DNA of 9,624 nucleotides from positions 1 through 9,624 of the forward strand of contig CAZUAY010000156.1 of the NCBI GenBank assembly GCA_964618405.1, written 5' to 3'. Position numbers and translations under genes: made by a program. The notes under the pieces are model-generated. The model did no database searches, was not told where the DNA came from, and saw only the letters and a program-made list of their open reading frames with translations. This DNA is from JBBQIY01 sp964618405. Lineage in GTDB: Bacteria > Verrucomicrobiota > Kiritimatiellia > RFP12 > UBA3636. Positions 1-5,702 of this stretch are shown in pieces (positions within the stretch are counted from its first letter, which is position 1; the number at the start of each line of letters is the position of its first letter).

Positions 1-30
1 AAGTTTACGCAAAGTCCGCAAGGAAGGTGT

Positions 31-83
31 TAGGTTTCAGGCCCTAGGTTCTAGCCCACGGAAAACCCGGAAAGGCACGGAAA
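31..83. repeat. Short imperfect tandem repeats
   Basis: Two adjoining patterns are visible. TAGGTTTCAGGCCC (31-44) is followed directly by TAGGTTCTAGCCC (45-57). Then CACGGAAA (57-64), CCCGGAAA (66-73) and CACGGAAA (76-83) follow with a 9-10 base period. The arrays are short and degenerate, so part of the pattern could be chance. No function is assigned. Confidence 0.5.
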
Positions 84-207
84 TGTGGGACTATCGACCC
101 TAGACCATTGTCTATCAGGCTTTATTCCGCGAAAACTACTCACTGCTGCTCCGCAAAAAGAATAAGCGATTACTCGAATCAAAGAGGTGTTTTTTACGCT
201 GTGGGCA

Positions 208-265
208 GTAATCGGTCAGGCACAGGGGGCTGTGCCTGACCGATTACAGTCGCTAGTCGCTAGTC
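208..265. repeat. Palindromic repeat with heptamer tail, copy 1
   Basis: Two perfect 18-base arms (208-225 and 230-247, beginning GTAATCGGTCAGGCACAG) enclose a GGGG loop. They are followed at 248-265 by AGTCGCT, AGTCGCT and AGTC in tandem. A second copy in the same orientation lies at 9571-9624. The shared composite structure, far from the first copy and in another spacer, suggests a dispersed REP-like element. It has no terminator-type T run after the hairpin on the + strand. Confidence 0.85.
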
Positions 266-281
266 TGGCAACGAATCCCTG

Positions 282-311
282 TTGACATCTTCAGCCGGAT
301 CGTTGTAGAGT
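282..311 (+). promoter_or_regulatory. Putative sigma70-type promoter for the GYF gene and rph
   Basis: A perfect -35 box TTGACA (282-287) is separated by 18 bases from TAGAGT (306-311), which matches four of six -10 positions. It would start transcription near 318 and leave a leader of about 70 bases. It is the best promoter match before the first gene, and it would drive rph as well because the two genes overlap. Assignment is by consensus only. Confidence 0.5.
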
Positions 312-375
312 GCTCTTCAGCTTAAGGCATTGCTTTGGGAAAACGGATAACGCGAAAAAAAATCCAAATACGAAA

Positions 376-382
376 GAGGAGG
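376..382 (+). promoter_or_regulatory. Strong Shine-Dalgarno site of the GYF gene
   Basis: GAGGAGG ends four bases before the ATG at 387. It is the strongest ribosome binding site in the window and fixes the start of the GYF gene. Through the overlapping stop and start it may also supply ribosomes to rph, which has no such site of its own. Confidence 0.75.
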
Positions 383-386
383 CGCT

Positions 387-881
387 ATGCAATGGTATTA
401 CACAAAGCAGGGACAGCAGTTTGGTCCGGTTGACGAGGCTGAGCTTCATCGCCTCGCCCAGCAGGGAGAGATTAGGCCAGATGACCTCGTCTGGAATCCT
501 ACTTTTGGAGATAAGTGGGTCCCTGCATCTTCTGTCGACTCGCTCTTTGCAACACCAACGCCAGTGACACCCCCGGTATTCTCTGGCGAACAGACGGATG
601 ACGTCAATCAGGGCTGGGGCAGTACCCCTAACCGAGACCTCATGCGAATGGCGCGGGAATCGCTTCGGAATCATTGGTGGCTTGGTGTTGGGGCCACGTT
701 TTTGAATCAGCTTATCGTGTCGGGTGCCTCTCAGCTTATACCCATGGTTGGCCTGCTCCTAACCGGTCCAATGACTCTCGGCTTGTGCCTTGTTTTTCTT
801 TCACTGGCACGTCGCAAACCTGCAGAGATCGGGCAACTGTTCCAAGGATACCAACCCTGGCAACCAAGACACCTCCAATGA
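387..881 (+). CDS. GYF_2-domain (DUF4339-like) membrane protein, C-terminally truncated
   Basis: The protein has 164 residues. Residues 1-54 look like a GYF_2/DUF4339 module: an aromatic start (WYY), a Gly-Pro turn (FGPV), LAQQGEI, and a Trp-containing end (DKWVPASSV). This module is common in PVC bacteria and is presumed to bind protein or peptide partners. A Pro/Thr/Gly-rich linker (about 55-82) leads to ARESLRNHWWLG and two hydrophobic segments (about 97-117 and 119-141). That part resembles the start of DUF975-type membrane domains, including the LFQGYQ stretch. Members normally continue for many more membrane residues, but here the frame ends 14 residues after LFQ. It ends exactly where rph begins, with the stop overlapping the rph start (ATGA). 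I infer a deletion that removed the C-terminal half and the original gap before rph. The start is supported by GAGGAGG. Function is unknown. Confidence 0.75.
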   Translation: MQWYYTKQGQQFGPVDEAELHRLAQQGEIRPDDLVWNPTFGDKWVPASSVDSLFATPTPVTPPVFSGEQTDDVNQGWGSTPNRDLMRMARESLRNHWWLGVGATFLNQLIVSGASQLIPMVGLLLTGPMTLGLCLVFLSLARRKPAEIGQLFQGYQPWQPRHLQ

Positions 882-1588
882 AATCAAAAAAAATCAACCA
901 ACTCCGCTCGGTCGTGATTGAGCGTAATTTCACCAAACATTCTGCGGGCTCTGTGCTCATCAAGCAGGGTGACACATGGGTTCTGTGCACGGCAAGCGTC
1001 GAAGAAAACGTTCCGCCGTTTATGCGGGGTAGTGGCAAGGGGTGGGTGACGGCGGAATACAGTATGTTACCGAGCAGTACGCTGACTCGGAAAGATCGCG
1101 AGATCAAAAGAGGAAAGCCGGATGCCCGCGGCACGGAGATTGGTCGCCTCATCGGTCGTGCCCTACGCGCTGCTGTCGACATGGATCAGCTTGGTGAACG
1201 GACGATTGCCATCGATTGCGATGTGCTTCAGGCGGACGGTGGGACCCGCTGCGCCTCGATCACGGGCGGCATGGTTGCGCTGGTGGATGCGTTGAATTTA
1301 CTCGTCACAACTGGCAAGCTGGCGAAATCGCCACTCAAGTATTTCATTGCGGCAGTCAGTGTCGGAATCTGCGACGACAAGCCAACGCTTGACCTCGACT
1401 ATCTTCATGACTCCACGGCCGCAGTCGACCTAAACGTCGTGATGACCGATGATGGTCGCTTTGTGGAAATTCAAGGTACGGCTGAGCAGGAACCGTTCAC
1501 GGAAGCCCAGCTCGAGGCACTGAAGACGCTAGCCCAAAAAGGCATTAAGACGCTTGTCAAAATCCAGAAAGAAGCCCTTCTCGCTTAG
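878..1588 (+). CDS. rph: Ribonuclease PH
   Basis: RNase PH is a phosphate-dependent 3'-to-5' exoribonuclease that trims the 3' end of tRNA precursors and acts on other structured RNA. It works as a hexameric ring in the cytoplasm. The protein has 236 residues, close to the usual 238-240. Family motifs appear in order: NQLRSV (7-12), RNFTKHSAGSVL (16-27), CTASVEE (37-43), GWVTAEYSMLP (55-65), the phosphate-site region DCDVLQADGGTR (113-124), AAVSVGI, and the catalytic acidic residues D178 and D184 in DYLHDSTAAVD. GTAEQEPFT comes near the C-terminus. An upstream extension of the frame lacks family similarity, so ATG at 878 is the start. That start shares ATGA with the stop of the GYF gene and has no Shine-Dalgarno site, so translation is probably coupled. 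A weak hairpin follows the stop. Confidence 0.96.
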   Translation: MKSKKINQLRSVVIERNFTKHSAGSVLIKQGDTWVLCTASVEENVPPFMRGSGKGWVTAEYSMLPSSTLTRKDREIKRGKPDARGTEIGRLIGRALRAAVDMDQLGERTIAIDCDVLQADGGTRCASITGGMVALVDALNLLVTTGKLAKSPLKYFIAAVSVGICDDKPTLDLDYLHDSTAAVDLNVVMTDDGRFVEIQGTAEQEPFTEAQLEALKTLAQKGIKTLVKIQKEALLA

Positions 1589-1595
1589 GCTTCGC

Positions 1596-1613
1596 GATGA
1601 CCGAAAGGTCGTC
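1596..1613 (+). other. Small hairpin after rph
   Basis: GATGACC (1596-1602) and GGTCGTC (1607-1613) pair over seven positions, one of them G-U, around a GAAA tetraloop. It begins eight bases after the rph stop. There is no T run directly after it, so it may protect the 3' end rather than act as a classical intrinsic terminator. Confidence 0.4.
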
Positions 1614-1776
1614 TTGGGTGTCGTCAAATACATGATGCTGTTTTAAATTTAATGCTGATTTTTTTGATTTATAGGGTAGAATGCTGAGATCGATTCTAGA
1701 GTAAGGTATTACCAATAAATCAATTAAGGCACTTTCCGAAACTTGCCTTAGTCTCAACAGCGAAACGTGATTTCAC

Positions 1777-1806
1777 TTGCGTCTACCCCTCGATCGATGT
1801 CATAAT
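1777..1806 (+). promoter_or_regulatory. Candidate promoter of the accD-accA operon
   Basis: TTGCGT (1777-1782) and CATAAT (1801-1806, five of six matches to TATAAT) are 18 bases apart. Transcription would begin near 1813 and give a leader of about 105 bases that contains both copies of the direct repeat. The -35 box is weak, so this is tentative. Confidence 0.35.
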
Positions 1807-1825
1807 ACGCAACTTCAACACGGCG

Positions 1826-1898
1826 CAGGTCACAGAAGGCAGCGCCAAAAACAAACCCAACAAAACAAGTTTGCGTCAGGGTCACAGAAGGCCAGCGC
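1826..1898 (+). repeat. Direct repeat pair in the accD leader
   Basis: CAGGTCACAGAAGGCAGCGC (1826-1845) recurs at 1877-1898 with two single-base insertions (CAGGGTCACAG, GGCCAGCGC). The copies start 51 bases apart. Both lie between the candidate promoter and the accD ribosome binding site. They could be a duplicated leader segment, a regulator or RNA-protein binding site, or a chance local duplication. Confidence 0.7.
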
Positions 1899-1917
1899 TT
1901 ACAAGAGGTAAATCATC

Positions 1918-2745
1918 ATGGGATGGTTCTCAAAGAATACGGCATCGAAACAAGAGTTGCCAGCCGATATCTGGCAAGTATGCCCGTCATGTCAAGCCCA
2001 CGTCTTCAAAGACGAATGGGCCGCAAACATGAAGGTCTGCCCCAAGTGCAATTATCACGATCGCCTTGGATGCCGTGAGCGGATTGACCTGCTCGTGGAG
2101 AGTGGGACGTTCAGGGAGTTCAATCAGCACATTGTGCCCTCAGATCCACTGAACTTTAGTGATGGCAAAGGGCCTTATAAAGAAAAGGCCGAGGCCGCAG
2201 TCAAATCGCTCGGCATCAGCGAGTCCGTTATTACGGGCAGCGGAACGGTTAGCGGTACGCGCGTCGTTTTTGCGGTTATGGACTTTAGATTTTTGGGCGG
2301 GAGCCTTGCTAGCGGAACGGGTGAGAAGATCGTGCTTGCGATCGAACATGCGATTCGCTTCAAGCGAGCCTTCATCATGATTTCCGCATCAGGCGGCGCG
2401 CGTATGCATGAAGGCATTATCTCCCTCATGCAGATGGCGAAGACGTGTGCGGCGCTGGCTAAGCTCGATAAAGCTCGCCTGCCGTTCATCTCGATTATGT
2501 CTGATCCGACGACGGGCGGTGTTTCGGCGAGCTATGCCATGATTGGCGATATCAACATCGCTGAACCCGGCACGCTCATCGGCTTTGCCGGTCGGCGCGT
2601 CATCGAGCAGACCATCAAGCAGAAGCTGCCGAAGGATTTCCAGACGGCAGAATATCTGCAAGAGCATGGTTTCATGGATCATATTGTCGATCGCAAGGAG
2701 ATGAAGTCATTCCTTGCGGCAGTGCTCGCGTACCGCGTAAAATAG
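1918..2745 (+). CDS. accD: Acetyl-CoA carboxylase carboxyltransferase subunit beta
   Basis: AccD pairs with AccA to move the carboxyl group from carboxybiotin to acetyl-CoA, giving malonyl-CoA for fatty acid synthesis. It has 275 residues, slightly shorter than E. coli AccD. The N-terminal zinc ribbon has Cys22, Cys25, Cys41 and Cys44 in two CPxC pairs. The crotonase-type core follows, with SASGGARMHEG (156-166), a DPTTGGVSASYA stretch (from 196) and GFAGRRVIEQT (222-232). The segment FLGGSLASGTGEKI (125-138) departs from the usual F-MGGSMGSVVGEKI: the Met becomes Leu, and the Gly-Ser-Val-Val becomes Ala-Ser-Gly-Thr. The ATG is preceded by GAGGT (1905-1909) with eight bases between. The stop is ten bases before accA, so the two are co-transcribed, as expected for subunits of one enzyme. 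Confidence 0.96.
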   Translation: MGWFSKNTASKQELPADIWQVCPSCQAHVFKDEWAANMKVCPKCNYHDRLGCRERIDLLVESGTFREFNQHIVPSDPLNFSDGKGPYKEKAEAAVKSLGISESVITGSGTVSGTRVVFAVMDFRFLGGSLASGTGEKIVLAIEHAIRFKRAFIMISASGGARMHEGIISLMQMAKTCAALAKLDKARLPFISIMSDPTTGGVSASYAMIGDINIAEPGTLIGFAGRRVIEQTIKQKLPKDFQTAEYLQEHGFMDHIVDRKEMKSFLAAVLAYRVK

Positions 2746-2755
2746 GAAAAGCGAA

Positions 2756-3712
2756 ATGAATTTTGAATTTGAAAAAACGCTTGAACCGTTGCGCGACGAG
2801 ATCGCGAAACTGGAAGCAAAGCGGTTGAAGGGCGACAGTGCTGCCCCGAGTAAGCTCACGGCTCTGAGTCAGAAACTGGAAGCGGAGACGGAGCGGATTT
2901 ACGCTTCGCTGACGCCATGGGACAAGGTGCAGGTGGCACGCCATCCGGGCCGCCCCACGATCATGCAATACGCCACAAAAATGTGCGACGAGTTTATCGA
3001 GTTGCACGGTGATCGGGTATTCGGCGATGACAAGGCGATGATTGGCGGTTTTGCAAGAATCGGCGACAAGCGCTTTATGCTGATCGGCCATCGCAAAGGA
3101 CAAACCGTCGAGGAGAATATCGCGTTCAACTTCGGCATGGCCAATCCAGAAGGATTTCGTAAGGCAATGCGTCTGATGCACCTTGCTGAGAAGTGGGGTT
3201 TACCGGTTGTGACGATGATCGACACGCCGGGGGCCTACCCTGGACTCGAGGCGGAAGCACGCGGACAGGCAGAGGCCATCGGCCGAAACCTGATGGAGAT
3301 GGCAGCACTCGAAACGCCGATCATCACGATCGTGACGGGTGAAGGCGGAAGCGGTGGCGCACTGGGAATTGCGGTCGGCGATCGCATCCTGATGCTCGAG
3401 CACGCCGTCTATTCCGTGATCTCACCTGAAGGTTGCGCAACGATTCTCTGGCGCGATGGCACCAAGGCCCCTGAGGCGGCGAAGGCGCTCAACATCACCG
3501 CGACGGATCTCTCCCGGCTCAACATCGTGGATGGTATCATCTACGAGCCGAGAGGCGGCGCACACTGCAATCCGGACGAGACGATGGATAACGTCAAGAC
3601 CGCATTGCTGGAGCAGATCGCTGCGCTTTCCGGTCTCTCGACGTCTAAACTGATCGACTTGCGGTACAAGAAGTACACGGCGATCGGTCGCTTCCAACCC
3701 CCGACGAAATAA
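2756..3712 (+). CDS. accA: Acetyl-CoA carboxylase carboxyltransferase subunit alpha
   Basis: AccA is the partner of AccD in the carboxyltransferase of acetyl-CoA carboxylase and binds carboxybiotin. It has 318 residues, almost the same as E. coli AccA (319). A charged helical N-terminus (about 1-50) is followed by ARHPGRPT (61-68), the FGDD segment, GHRKGQ, DTPGAYPG (156-163), GEGGSGGALG (195-204) and the SVISPEGCATILWRD stretch (from 220). All are family hallmarks, and the C-terminus is complete. It starts ten bases after accD with a weak AGGA upstream and ends 22 bases before the biotin-carrier fusion gene. The three genes therefore form one operon in which both carboxyltransferase halves sit beside their probable biotin carrier. 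Confidence 0.97.
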   Translation: MNFEFEKTLEPLRDEIAKLEAKRLKGDSAAPSKLTALSQKLEAETERIYASLTPWDKVQVARHPGRPTIMQYATKMCDEFIELHGDRVFGDDKAMIGGFARIGDKRFMLIGHRKGQTVEENIAFNFGMANPEGFRKAMRLMHLAEKWGLPVVTMIDTPGAYPGLEAEARGQAEAIGRNLMEMAALETPIITIVTGEGGSGGALGIAVGDRILMLEHAVYSVISPEGCATILWRDGTKAPEAAKALNITATDLSRLNIVDGIIYEPRGGAHCNPDETMDNVKTALLEQIAALSGLSTSKLIDLRYKKYTAIGRFQPPTK

Positions 3713-3734
3713 AAACATTTTCAGGAAATTAACG

Positions 3735-5702
3735 ATGAGCAAATCTACAACCAAGACCCCGGCCAAGAAAACGGCAGCACATTCGCCAGCTCAGAAGGCG
3801 AATCCAGTCGCAGCAGTTCATACCCCTGTCAGAATCACCGACACCAGCTTGCGTGATGCCCACCAATCGCTGTGGGCAACGCGGATGCGTACAACCGATA
3901 TCATGGAGATCATCGATGTCGTCGATTCCGTCGGCTTCTACTCGCTCGAATGCTGGGGCGGCGCGACCTTCGACGTCTGCATGCGCTTCCTGCGCGAAAA
4001 TCCGTGGGATCGTCTGCGCCAGATCAAATCACGTGCCAAGAAGACACCGCTTCAGATGCTGCTGCGCGGACAAAACATCCTCGGTTACAAAAATTATGCC
4101 GATGACGTTCTTGAGCGCTTTGTGGCGCTTGCCGTGAAGAATGGCGTTGATATTTTCCGAACCTTTGATGCACTCAACGACAACCGCAACATCGAGCAGG
4201 CGCTTAAGTTTGTTAAGAAATACGGCGGCCACGCACAAGGAACGATCTGCTACACGATCAGCCCCGTCCACACCGTGGCAGAGTACGTGCGCATCGCCAA
4301 AGAGCAAGAGCAGATGGGCATCGACTCCCTCTGCATCAAAGACATGGCGGGCATCCTGTCGCCCGTCGCCGCTGAAAATTTGGTGAAGGCACTTGCCGCC
4401 GTTATTAAGGTGCCGATTCAGATCCACACCCACGCGACAAGCGGCATGGGCGTTGCCTCCTATTTCGAAGCTGTCAAGGCCGGAGCGGGTGCCATCGATT
4501 GCGCCATCTCGGCCGTTGCCGGATTCTCCTCGCAGCCTCCTGTGGAAACCATGGTCTCCATGTTTGCCGAAACCCCGTACAAGACAGAACTCGACGGCGA
4601 TGCGCTGAAGCGGATGAACCGTTACTTCATGAATCTCAAGCCATCGCGCGAGCCTGCGCACACGATGCCGCTCATCATCGATCCGGAAATCCTCGAGCAT
4701 AACGTCCCCGGTGGCATGATTTCGAATTTGCGCTCGCAACTTGCCCAGCAAGGTGCACTCGATCGCCTCGACGAAGTACTCACCGAACTCCCGCTCGTCC
4801 GCGCTGACATGGGTTATCCTCCGCTGGTGACGCCAACGAGTCAGATCATCGGCGTGCAGGCCGTGCTCAACGTTCTCGCTGGCAAGCGCTACGAGATGGT
4901 GACGCAGGAGACTCGCGACTACGTGCGCGGCCTCTATGGTCGGTCCCCAGCACCGATCGACGCCAAGATCCAGAAGCAAATTCTCGGCAAAGATAAGCCA
5001 ATCACCTGCCGTCCGGCAGATGTTCTGAAGCCTGGCCTGCCCGGCTGCGTGGATTCCGTTGCGCCGTCGCTGATCAAGGAAGAGGAAGACATTCTTTCCT
5101 TCTGCCTGTTCCCAGAGCCAGCGCTTGAATACTTCAAGTGGCGTGACATGCCTCCTGGCGAGCGCCCTGCGATTCCAGCGGACGAAGAGATGAAGGCCAA
5201 GAAAACAGCCGCCGTTATCAGCGCACCCGCGCGGCCGATCATGGCTCCATCCGATTACACCGCCATCGAAGGGCTCATGGCCACGGTGAAGCAGCTCGGA
5301 ATTTCCGAGCTCACGATTCGCCGTAGCGATGTCGCGTTTTCGCTCCGTGGCGATGGTGCACGATCGGGACAGACGGAACCTCTCGCTGACGCGCAGCTTT
5401 CTGCTGCAGTGCAAGAGACGGTCACCGCCAATCCGCCAAAGGCAGAAGAAGCGGTCTCCTCACTTCCCACGATCGATGCACCGCTCACCGGAACCTTCTA
5501 CCGCAGCAATGGATTGAACCATCCGAACTTCGTGGAAGAAGGTGGTACGCTCAAGAGCGGTCAGCCGCTCTGCATCATCGAGGCGATGAAGCTCTTCAAT
5601 CAGATCAAGGTCGACAAGCCCTGCAAGGTCGTCAAATTCCTAGTGAAGCATGGCGGCGTGATCCAGAAGGGTGCCCCCCTCGCACAGGTCGAATACCTAT
5701 AG
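3735..5702 (+). CDS. OadA/PycB-type carboxyltransferase fused to an AccB-like biotin carrier
   Basis: The protein has 655 residues. Residues 1-31 are a Lys/Ala/Pro-rich leader. Residues 32 to about 300 form the HMGL-like barrel of the oxaloacetate decarboxylase alpha, pyruvate carboxylase B and transcarboxylase 5S family. It shows ITDTSLRDAHQS with metal ligand Asp41, ECWGGATFD, LLRGQN, catalytic Lys202 in CIKDMAG, and metal ligands His231 and His233 in IHTHATSGMG. The PYC/OADA conserved domain continues to about 480 (VPGGMISNL, LVTPTSQIIG, PITCRPAD). Residues 507-655 match a nearly full AccB. They begin with an AccB-type N-terminal helix (GLMATVKQLGISEL) and, after a linker, reach the biotinyl domain at 581-655. 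That domain has TGTFYRS, an ACC-type thumb insert and EAMKLFN with biotinyl Lys619, 36 residues from the end. OadA proteins normally carry a thumbless biotinyl domain, so this C-terminus is acetyl-CoA-carboxylase-like. It follows accA by 22 bases with AGGA upstream. The likely donor or acceptor pair is oxaloacetate/pyruvate; methylmalonyl-CoA is less likely. The direction is not shown by sequence. Confidence 0.9.
   Translation: MSKSTTKTPAKKTAAHSPAQKANPVAAVHTPVRITDTSLRDAHQSLWATRMRTTDIMEIIDVVDSVGFYSLECWGGATFDVCMRFLRENPWDRLRQIKSRAKKTPLQMLLRGQNILGYKNYADDVLERFVALAVKNGVDIFRTFDALNDNRNIEQALKFVKKYGGHAQGTICYTISPVHTVAEYVRIAKEQEQMGIDSLCIKDMAGILSPVAAENLVKALAAVIKVPIQIHTHATSGMGVASYFEAVKAGAGAIDCAISAVAGFSSQPPVETMVSMFAETPYKTELDGDALKRMNRYFMNLKPSREPAHTMPLIIDPEILEHNVPGGMISNLRSQLAQQGALDRLDEVLTELPLVRADMGYPPLVTPTSQIIGVQAVLNVLAGKRYEMVTQETRDYVRGLYGRSPAPIDAKIQKQILGKDKPITCRPADVLKPGLPGCVDSVAPSLIKEEEDILSFCLFPEPALEYFKWRDMPPGERPAIPADEEMKAKKTAAVISAPARPIMAPSDYTAIEGLMATVKQLGISELTIRRSDVAFSLRGDGARSGQTEPLADAQLSAAVQETVTANPPKAEEAVSSLPTIDAPLTGTFYRSNGLNHPNFVEEGGTLKSGQPLCIIEAMKLFNQIKVDKPCKVVKFLVKHGGVIQKGAPLAQVEYL
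5697..5702. other. Palindromic tail-to-tail stop overlap
   Basis: The palindrome CTATAG supplies a TAG stop to the fusion gene on the + strand (5700-5702) and a TAG stop to priA on the - strand (5699-5697). The two genes converge with a 6-base overlap, so there is no room for a terminator between them and their transcripts must overlap or end inside the opposite gene. Confidence 0.9.

Larger units (their letters stand above)
1..386. other. Intergenic spacer with repeats, upstream of the GYF gene
   Basis: No convincing gene is seen on either strand. The first 110 bases contain two sets of short imperfect tandem repeats. Bases 208-265 hold a perfect palindrome followed by heptamer repeats, and 282-311 hold a plausible promoter; these are listed separately. 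Bases 111-207 contain nothing I recognise. Confidence 0.7.
1589..1917. other. Intergenic region between rph and accD
   Basis: No gene is seen. The first half is AT-rich with T runs near 1641-1670. A 7-base stem (TAAGGCA 1725-1731 with TGCCTTA 1744-1750) has a loop of 12 bases. The second half carries a candidate accD promoter and a 20-base direct repeat in the probable leader, both listed separately. Confidence 0.6.

Noticed and set aside
310..567. Open frame overlapping the start of the GYF gene
   Set aside because: It lacks a ribosome binding site and any family similarity, and the overlapping GYF frame has both.
674..877. N-terminal extension of rph by 68 codons
   Set aside because: It overlaps the GYF gene in another frame, and its translation has no similarity to the RNase PH family, whose normal N-terminus begins at 878.
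1725..1750. TAAGGCA/TGCCTTA hairpin as a terminator of rph
   Set aside because: The loop is 12 bases, the stem is only seven pairs, and no T run follows. It is also 137 bases past the rph stop.
4029..5414. Long open frame (461 codons) on the - strand inside the carboxyltransferase fusion gene
   Set aside because: It is antisense to a gene with clear catalytic motifs, shows no recognisable domain, and is rich in Arg, His and Leu as expected of a GC-driven shadow frame.
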